Shown here in pieces: positions 18,351 to 25,720 of a stretch of 25,720 nt of DNA; the stretch's first letter is position 1, and the number at the start of each line of letters is the position of its first letter. A program made the position numbers and the translations under genes. The notes under the pieces are model-generated. The model saw nothing but the letters and a program-made list of their open reading frames with translations, did no database searches and was not told the DNA's origin. The stretch is taken from contig NWUY0300052107.1 in assembly GCA_004151065.3 (NCBI GenBank), positions 10,923-36,642 on the forward strand, read 5' to 3'. The stretch comes from Larix sibirica (Eukaryota; Streptophyta; Pinopsida; Pinales; Pinaceae).

Positions 18351-19100
18351 CCTCATCAATTCATGTGTCACACATCTCTTTCCACAATTGCTCGCTCTTC
18401 TTTCTTTCCATTCTTAGTTGTTTATTCCACCATCTCTCTAATATTAAACCTCCTTGTTGCTCATCCATCCCTTTATTGGTCTTCAAATCCCCCCCCAACA
18501 TCATTGTATTATTTCACCTTTCATGACTTACTAATATCACTTTCGGCTACATCCCATATTGCAACTACTTACTCCTCCATCCAGGTCCAATTAGATGGCA
18601 TAAATCCTCCTTCCATCAACCATATCTTACTCCATAATGGGATTCTTGATTAGTCTTCCATGACCATTTCACTTGAAATCGACTTCTGCATTCAAAAAAG
18701 ACTAATGATTTTCTGCAACAAAGTCCACTATATATATATCCATTAATAGTATTTTCCACCCAAAAGTCTACAACTCGTGCAAGTTGATGACCCAATCTAT
18801 GTAATGCAACCAGGTGATGAGGAGTACGCTAAATATTTTTCTTGCACCGGTTCTCAAATTACGAATCCATCCACTTATATAGGCATACAGGAAACTCACA
18901 CCATAAAACCTCATACTAATCCAACAACGGTTCCATCATATAGTATAAATTCCTACACATTACTGGATTCCATTTTCGCAACCAGGCTTCTCGGGACACA
19001 ATATGTTCAAACCTTTTTTCCCACCAATATTGGATCTTTTACTTATGGATCCCTTTGTCCATTTAGCTAGCACTTCCCTATTAATAAATAGGTCCCAACA
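18351..19100. other. Region upstream of gag; LTR or leader not resolved
   Basis: A 5' leader, primer-binding site and 5' LTR are expected here. I found no TGGTATCAGAGC-like or other clear primer-binding site on the minus strand, and no sequence matching the left side of the element. Plus-strand open frames at 18363-18653 and 18777-19070 have no motif and are probably chance. A C8 run lies at 18488-18495 and a short (TA)n at 18730-18740. Confidence 0.35.
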
Positions 19101-21070
19101 ACAGAACCATTTGTTGGCACATATTTAAATACCAAGGTTCTATGTAGGAGCCAACAAATGCCCATTGTAGACTAGATGTGCTAGCATTTTTATTCTTCCT
19201 CGAATAGAAGAATGTCTCACTTGAAGTGCAGTCGAGCCAAGACTAGTGTTAAACGAGGGGAAATACTAGTGAATGGACAAATACATGTGTTCATAATTCA
19301 TTTTAGCATTGACAAGAGTTTCATAGGGAACGATAATGACTACAAATATACATGCATAAATAAGCATCGACTAGAAATCAAGTCTACTCATTAATCAAAC
19401 ATCTAAACATCCATCATGCAACCAGATGCTTAAAAGGGGAGACCAAAATCGTCATTATATTAATATCCCAACAACAACATACAATAAGGAATATAGATCA
19501 TACATTTCTCCTGCATTTCATATCGCTTCCTCCTATACTCTACCCAAAATCCCAATACATCCAAAATCCAATGACAACCCCATCTCTTAGCTCTTGTGGA
19601 GATTTTATAAGAGTTACAATGGTTAATCTTGACCACACCAAGATGGTTACAACTCAACTACTTCTACTTGGGCGTATTTAATATCCTCCATTGACTCTCC
19701 ATCCATCTTTCACTACTAGATCCTAAAAAACGAAGGGACCAACACTTTGCTCCACTAAGAGTGAGCACCACTGGCCCTAGTGAATATATCTATATTTCCC
19801 CTAAGTTATTATTCTTCCTTTGTTGATCCTTCCTTTTGATTTTATATATGCTTTAGTAATCAGTGTATAGGAGAAGCATTGACCTTTTATAAGCTTGAAA
19901 GGGGATGACTACCAAGTTTTTCATAATTTATTTCATGATTTGTTATTCCTAGTTATAAAAACAATCTTATTATGGTTTCCATCCCAATGAATTTTGAATT
20001 TTTACCCTTCAAGTGATCATATATTTTAGTATGTGGATGGATCCCTTAACACATTAGCTCAATCATTAACTAGGATGCAAGACTAAGTAGTGATTTGTCT
20101 CTTGGAGAGATCATGTTCCAACCACATACAAGCCACTTCAACACAATCTTTATTTCTATTTAAAATCATCTTTCCTTCTAGCTCATAACCAAATAGATGC
20201 ATGCAAAATTGTCTACGCTTGCCTTGTGTATGTGTGATGTTGCCACTACCAGATGGAGGATAATAAACACATGCACAGTAATCCAAAATTGGTGAATCAA
20301 AATCACATCAATACATATCCATACCATATTCAAGAAAAAATATAAAAAAAAATTAAAACTTTAAAACTTTAAAACAAAAAACCTAAAATAAGGATTAGCT
20401 ACAAATGTCAAGTAGGATATGGGTTGTAAAATCAAAGGAAAAGCACAAAGAAATAGATCTTATAAAGGAAACAATTCATCGAGCACAAATTTAAAACATG
20501 TTTCCAAGGTAAAAATATATCAACAATACAAAAGATCACAAACTGCTTTCTATCTAGCATACAAAATGAGAAAATCAAATGCAATCCATAGAAAATATTT
20601 CATACTTATGAAAGATTACAAATGTAAAGAGATTATATTGGAAAGGTCTAAAACTTTATCAAAACATAATGGCATCAAATAGTTTTGCTTAACCCCTTGT
20701 GCAGCTAGGTGATTAACATGAATTCCACTAATGTGTTAGGGGTTGCAACTAGATTACTTACATTGGTAATAATATACTATATTATCTTTTGTGCAAAGCT
20801 AGCCCCTTGTCCTCTTTTACATTGAATGGAGTTGTCTATGTTGGTAATATCCATGAGACACATATGTTGCAGGTTGGTAATCTCACATAAATGATTAAGA
20901 AACATCAATGATCTATAAAAACTTCTCATTCTATCCAATTATTATTCATGTGAATGGAAAAATTCAAACTACCAATCTTTACATACCCTTATATCTCTTG
21001 AAAATTCAAAACCGAAATAGGAATACCTTAAAATTGATTGGTCCCCCCACAATTGGTCAATGTGTATATA
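19101..21070. other. No recognised gene
   Basis: AT-rich sequence with short open frames on both strands and no motif, RNA gene or repeat array that I can support. A Lys/Ser-rich plus-strand frame at 20419-20682 follows an A-rich tract and looks like composition only. Confidence 0.45.
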
Positions 21071-21078
21071 TCAAAGTT

Positions 21079-21594
21079 TTATTCCTTTAATCTAGAAGAG
21101 CACAACTTTAGACAAATGGGTGAACTAGAGCTCCGAACATTCATGTTGAAAAAATGAACTATATTAATATGGTGAACTGGATTTGAAGGTTTCCATTGAT
21201 TATCAAAAGATGAAGAATTGAAACTTACAATTCTTTTTGGTTGAGTTATTCCATCCATGTCCCCTTTTCCAAACAACCCAAAAGCTAGAAAAGTTATCCA
21301 ACACTCCTTGAACATGTGTTTTTTTGCACGTTCCATCCAACTTCAAAGTGACTAGCTCGTGAAGAAAAAAATCAAGATGAATTATTCATCTTATAGTCCA
21401 TTATCGAATATCCATACTAGGAACAAATGATCATGTAAGCATTCAATCACTTGAGTTGGACAACACTTTCCCTTTTCCTCATGCATGAAGATGGCTTCAA
21501 TTACAAGAAAAATATCAAGTGATCTAACAACCTTGAACATGTCTATTTTTTTGGCATTTATACCAATTCTAGTTCCAAAGTTATAGCATGCCAA
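21079..21594 (-). pseudogene. Unrecognised protein-like reading in one frame
   Basis: Two open segments on the minus strand, 21594-21391 and 21336-21079, are in the same phase, separated by about 55 bases with several stops. The second contains FKECWITFLAFGLFGKGDMD and FNSSSFDNQWKPSNPVHHIN, whose composition is protein-like rather than AT-driven. I do not recognise a family. It could be a fragment of a host gene exon or of another element. Confidence 0.25.
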
Positions 21595-21599
21595 TATTC

Positions 21600-22515
21600 A
21601 ATTACTTATTTTTTCCAATAACATCATGCATCGATATTACTACCCCCAATTTCGACACTTAAATGTCAATCTTTGAGTACTTCAAATTTTATAATAGGTT
21701 TATCATTAAATGCATAAGTAACCTCTCTCTTTATTCAACAATTCATGTAGACCTATATTGCATTTCCTTGAAGTACAATATAACTCAATTTACCATTAAA
21801 TGCCTATTTGGATGTCTCGAGATTTATTTTGAGATCATCCATTCCTAATTACAAGTATTAAGAAAATGGGTATAAGAATAGTGAAAATGGAAGTGGTGAG
21901 TATATTCCCTTTTCAATAGCTCATCTAGAATGTAGGCTCTTTCACAAGCTTCATACATCGGAACAAAAGAAACCTATTCATCATAACAAAGCATGAGTAA
22001 ATTATTCTCAAGGATATAAAATTTTGAAAACACAAGTGGAAGTTCGTTGAAAGAGAAAACTAACAAACTATCTATAAGAGTAAAGTGTTAGGAAATAGTA
22101 TACTGCTATGAAAGTAAACTATGCATATCAAGGAGTAGACTAAAATAAAAAATAAATTTATTATTCAACAAAATCTAGGAAGAAAAAATATTATTCTATG
22201 CTAGATAACTAAAACAAAACCTACTCTACATCCTATGGGTAACTGCTGGCAATAATATATTATGCGAATTCATAGTGCCAATGCAACCATCTATGCAGAT
22301 GGTTCATGCCTTGAATGAGCTTCTCATGATATCTGCATGAATGAGACTGTTGTAGGTTGGTACGAAATAGAGTATAGTTCAAAATGGCTAATTATTGTTA
22401 AAAGTTTCAAGTGCAAACATCTTATCTTGGAACTTTTAAACTAACTAAAATATAATTTTTTCAAACATAATTCAATTACATCAAATACCTTGTCCTTACT
22501 TTTTAGTGTATATAG
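21600..22515. other. No recognised gene
   Basis: AT-rich DNA, stops in all frames, no repeat array or RNA gene seen before the 30-bp tandem repeat begins at 22521. Confidence 0.45.
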
Positions 22516-22520
22516 ATATA

Positions 22521-22610
22521 TAAAATTGAATTTTTGTCACATTTTGGGACTAAAACTGAATTTTTTTCACATTTTGGGACTAAAATTGAATTTTTATCAC
22601 ATTTTAGGCC
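22521..22610. repeat. 30-bp tandem repeat, three copies
   Basis: Units start at 22521, 22551 and 22581. The consensus is TAAAATTGAA followed by a TTTTTGTCAC-like stretch and ATTTTGGGAC. Copies one and two differ at two or three positions and the third decays at its end. The period is exactly 30 bases. Confidence 0.95.
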
Positions 22611-23040
22611 TGTGAAAATGCACGAAGGATAAGAAAAGTGCACACAACTAAAATATTAAACCATAGTTTTGACGTGGAAAAAGGTGGTGCATTCAAGATC
22701 CCAAAGGTTGATTACTAAAACTACCCACGCCAAGTGCCTAAAACCACTATCCGACAAGGTTGTTACTCGACATTTACTGTGCGCAGGGATGAGCACCTAG
22801 TGGGCCACATGATTTGGGACCTAGAACCTAAGGATTATGCAACAAGGGCTAAGACCAAACGACGAGCAAGATCATAAGAATACGTTCAAGATCAATGGTC
22901 ATTATGCACTTTGGCTCATTGAGTTGTGCAAAGGATAAAAAAATATGCATGTGCCTAAATGAGTAAACCACGGTTTTAATGTGTCAAGTTGTCATTGATT
23001 CAAGTCCCCAAAGGCTGTTTCCACAAACTTCTCATCTCAC
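22600..23040. repeat. Diverged direct repeat, about 120-bp units 307 bases apart
   Basis: The phrases GGATAAGAAAAGTGCA, AAACCATAGTTTTGACGTG and ATTCAAGATCCCAAAGGTTG near 22627-22710 recur in the same order as GGATAAAAAAATATGCA, AAACCACGGTTTTAATGTG and ATTCAAGTCCCCAAAGGCTG near 22933-23011. The spacing between the copies is constant. They could be an old segmental duplication or part of a larger satellite-like unit. Confidence 0.75.
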
Positions 23041-23087
23041 AATTTTGAAACCACAAAACCACCTATCCTTAATTTGATATAAGCATT

Positions 23088-23199
23088 ACGTGGACCACTA
23101 AGGGACTGCCACGTGGACCTAATCCAATGGACCATACTTGAAATGTGATCCATGTCAATATCCAAAGATAAATGAGATTATGCTACGTGTCCCTACGTG
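23088..23199. promoter_or_regulatory. Cluster of four ACGTG motifs
   Basis: ACGTG occurs at 23088-23092, 23111-23115 (as a full G-box CACGTGG), 23185-23189 and 23195-23199. ACGTG is the core of plant ABRE/G-box elements bound by bZIP and bHLH factors. Four in about 110 bases of AT-rich DNA is unusual. They lie just upstream of an AT-rich, TATA-like TTATTAAATTTATTTATT (about 23225) and of the open frame at 23254. Confidence 0.4.
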
Positions 23200-23253
23200 T
23201 AACTCCATATTTTCTCCCTGCTATTTTATTAAATTTATTTATTACAACGAAAA

Positions 23254-23505
23254 ATGGCCACTTGTCAGACCCCCAATTTACCTGAAACCGACAGAAAGCC
23301 AAATCTACAGGATGAACGCCTTATGGATACTCAAGCCGACCCCTTTGAATCGGTCTTGTCAATTCTAGATATGTACCAAGCCATTTCTAAAGTTTTCCAA
23401 AGATGTGGCATCATTCAAAGCCATTTTCGCAGACATACTCAACCATGCTTTACCTTCTCTCTAGGATGGAAATGGGGACCTATGCTCCAAACAACAATAC
23501 GATAA
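23254..23505 (+). other. Open frame of 83 codons, unknown
   Basis: The frame begins at an ATG (MATCQTPNLPETDRKPNLQD) and ends at TAA 23503-23505. The product is Gln-, Pro- and Asp-containing, with ILDMYQAISKVFQRCGIIQS in the middle, so its composition is not AT-driven. No domain is recognised. It lies downstream of the ACGTG cluster and upstream of the hAT remnant on the same strand, so it could be a fragment of the same element or an unrelated exon. Confidence 0.3.
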
Positions 23506-23638
23506 TAGCATTGTAGAATAAAAGAATAATGATACCAGGTTCACTAAAATGGAGGGATCCCTCAAGGGGAATGTAATAATGGAAAAGTTTTCTGAAGATT
23601 TTGAACTACTGGCACACTGAAAGGTCATATTTAAGAAC

Positions 23639-23887
23639 ATGCTTGCCCCAACATATGCTCATTACACAAATTTAGACATGGTTTTTAGAAATATGAGAGG
23701 CTATGAGTATCCATTGAGGAAATATTGGAAAACCACAACTAAATATACAAATTTGTCTCCTGTAGCACGAGAAGTACTAGCAGCGCATGCATCACTAGGA
23801 GGACAAGGAGTGCAAGGAACACTTGGGGCATCGTCATCCCATCTAGATAAACAAATATATGAGAAACAAAGGTTAGTAATAAGATAG
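23639..23887 (+). pseudogene. hAT transposase C-terminal dimerisation domain remnant
   Basis: The reading RKYWKTTTKYTNLSPVAREV, then LAAHAS and later SSHLDKQIYEKQRLVI, follows the pattern of the hAT C-terminal dimerisation region: a Trp, an acidic or polar linker, (Y/F)xxLSxxAxxxL(A/S)xxAS, then a Ser-Glu-Arg-xFS block, then an Arg-rich helix. The Ser-Glu-Arg-type block is degraded (a Gly/Gln-rich stretch instead), so the copy is damaged. The catalytic domain and BED finger are not visible upstream, and no terminal inverted repeats or 8-bp duplication were found. The domain normally mediates transposase dimerisation. Confidence 0.6.
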
Positions 23888-23889
23888 CA

Positions 23890-25500
23890 TTCCCAAGAAA
23901 AAAAAAGTCCAGTAACTTATTGTCACCCGGAGAAAAAGAAATGGCCAGTAAACTATCAATTACCTACAAAGAGAAGACTATACAAGAAGGGAAAAGAGGT
24001 AGTTCAAAGGATCAACAATTTTGAGAGTAGAGTGTAACTCCTCTTAGATTTAAATATCAATAATGTATATCAGGGCTCAAGGAAAATGATTTTTTATATT
24101 GTACGACTTATTAGATTCAGACCTTCTCATGTGTATGAGTCATTAAAATTCTCTAGTGGTTGTAATATTCCTTATGTGACTCCATCTTCTTCTTCTCTCT
24201 GCTATGTAATTGCCATATTTGATTAATAAAATGACCCCTAAGGCAACCTTATGCCATTTTTTTCATGGTTTATGGATGATGTTGTGATAATTTTATGCTT
24301 ACAAATGTATTATTAAGTATTCATGATATATCCATTGTATGAAATATGTTGTCTCAAGTGGTCATATTGTGTAAAACTCAATTACATTATGTGTTAGCTA
24401 CTAAATTCTAATTTGCTTAGTACGTTATTCTGTTGTAGGAAAAACAAGATTTATTCATAGCAATACCTTGTTTATTCCATTTGTGTCAACTCTGTCATCC
24501 CACCATAAAAAAAACTAGTTATATGACACTTGAGGAGTAATGTCCAATGAGTCTATGATATCATTATAATTCTTGAATTATTGATCCTCATGATTTGAAT
24601 ATAACAAGCAAAGATACATAGGATTTTGTTCATTAAACAAAAGAATATGCAAGATGCAAATCAAATTTAATGTTTATTGATGCCTTAGAACAGTTCTTGT
24701 TAGTACATTAATTGACCAAAAGAAATTTTATTTTTGAGGTCACACAATAAAAACAAAGACCAAATCATGGAAGGAAAAGGAGACTTTGCTTAATGTATAT
24801 GTATTAAGTTGTTTGAGTGGTCAGAATCCCACATTGGCACATTCAAGAAGTCTACTTGAACTTTGTCCTCAATTGATACAATTTCAAAGAGCACATAGAA
24901 GTAGTAGAGGAAGGGAATGACGAAGTGGAGCATGACCTGGCATTTTGGGAGCACCCATTTTAATCCAACTCTTTTCAATATTATTGTCTTTGATGTTCTT
25001 CCTCCTTAGGATGGAAAGGGATAAGGCCAGATATATCATAGCCGAACGAACCAAGGAATGTAATCATTTACGGGTTGGATATGCATTCAAATGGTGCCTT
25101 GTAGAGAATAGACCATAGATGTGGTGGACACACTACGACTTCATTGGTCTCAAGTAATTTTTAAAATTCATTTCATTGGTGGATCTGAGATCTATGACTA
25201 TCAAGAATTTAGGTTCATGACTATCAAGAAATTACGTACATAAAGATGCGCAAAAAAAACCAAATGCGCGTGTGCTTGAAATTCAAAACCATTAAATTGA
25301 CATGGTGGGCTCTCAAGAATTTAGGAACCCAAAGGTAGGAATACAAAAACACCTTCCCCATGATCTTGGAACCGCCAAACGAAAAACTCGTAATTAAACA
25401 CGTGGATGTCGGATTGGTTTCATGTTGAAGATTCGATCCATCTCTTGAAGGGAAAATAAGTGACGAGGCACATGGGACAAAGGTTTCTAGAACACTTGAC
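23890..25500. other. No recognised gene
   Basis: A Lys-rich reading follows the hAT fragment to about 24030. TTGATTAATAAAATGA near 24220 resembles a plant polyadenylation region. Minus-strand frames at 24790-24978 and 25224-25508 have no motif. A CACGTGG G-box lies at about 25399. Nothing else could be supported. Confidence 0.4.
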
Positions 25501-25511
25501 AAATCCAAACC

Positions 25512-25720
25512 TTTTTTTTTTAACAGAAACGGATAAGAATATTTCGATTATAAAAAAGTAGCATAGATTACAAAAAAAGGAAGAAGGATTGCTTCCATCG
25601 TAGGACTAAGTCCATTACTCCTTGTTCATCCTTTTTTATTCTATAACAGTCATGGAACTTCCCTAATTTGTGCAAACTATAAAACCTAACAAACTACCCA
25701 AGTAGATAAAAACAGAAACA
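25512..25720 (-). mobile_element. LINE 3' end, minus strand, runs off the window
   Basis: The minus strand ends in an A10 tail (T10 at 25512-25521 on the plus strand). Before it comes TTTTTTATAATCGAAATATTCTTATCCGTTTC-type sequence, the usual arrangement of plant L1 3' ends. T-rich, coding-free sequence fills the rest to the window edge. It lacks the C-N5-G hairpin of the other two LINEs, so it may belong to another family. Confidence 0.45.

Noticed and set aside
18363-19070. Two plus-strand frames (96 and 97 codons) upstream of gag
   Set aside because: No recognisable motif. The first is antisense to the Lys/Glu-rich sequence just upstream of the readable gag, and the second lies in unresolved leader or LTR sequence.
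1-25720. tRNA, rRNA, CRISPR array, riboswitch or bacterial-type operon
   Set aside because: I looked on both strands for tRNA B-box contexts with cloverleaf partners, regularly spaced repeats and gene clusters. None was found, and the window is eukaryotic plant repeat DNA.

Overview
The window looks like intergenic nuclear DNA from a large, repeat-rich plant genome, most likely a gymnosperm such as a conifer. The base composition is AT-rich, no intact host gene can be read, and nearly all recognisable coding sequence belongs to decayed transposable elements. The conifer assignment is an inference from the style of the Ty3/gypsy polyprotein (reverse transcriptase centre of the form YxDDW, YKDDW here) and is not proven by the sequence.

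The main object is a very old Ty3/gypsy LTR retrotransposon on the minus strand, about 18.35 kb down to at least 8.42 kb and possibly 6.91 kb. Read in the minus direction it carries Gag (with two CCHC knuckles flanking an RGG-like stretch), an aspartic protease, a long linker of unknown function, reverse transcriptase, RNase H and integrase. After a short non-coding spacer comes a long extra reading frame of unknown function in the env-like position. Every enzyme domain has frameshifts, stops and changed catalytic residues. A 445-base assembly gap (14043-14487) lies in the linker, and no LTR pair, primer-binding site or polypurine tract could be fixed.

A younger, 5'-truncated plant L1-type LINE lies on the plus strand at about 7.06-8.41 kb. 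It keeps a complete zinc-binding motif and all four RNase H acidic residues in one frame, with three internal stops. It is bracketed by a degenerate 15-bp direct repeat and seems to sit inside the gypsy extra reading frame. Two more LINE 3' ends are on the minus strand (about 4.12-4.74 kb and 25.51 kb to the right edge).

The left 4 kb is AT-rich with short duplications and a possible tRNA-derived SINE. At 6.25-6.90 kb there is an 87-bp duplication followed by LTR-like sequence. From 18.35 to 22.5 kb little is recognisable. At 22.5-24.2 kb there is a nested set of tandem repeats, a cluster of four ACGTG motifs, an unrecognised 83-codon frame and a remnant of a hAT transposase C-terminal dimerisation domain. 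No tRNA, rRNA, CRISPR array or functional operon was seen.
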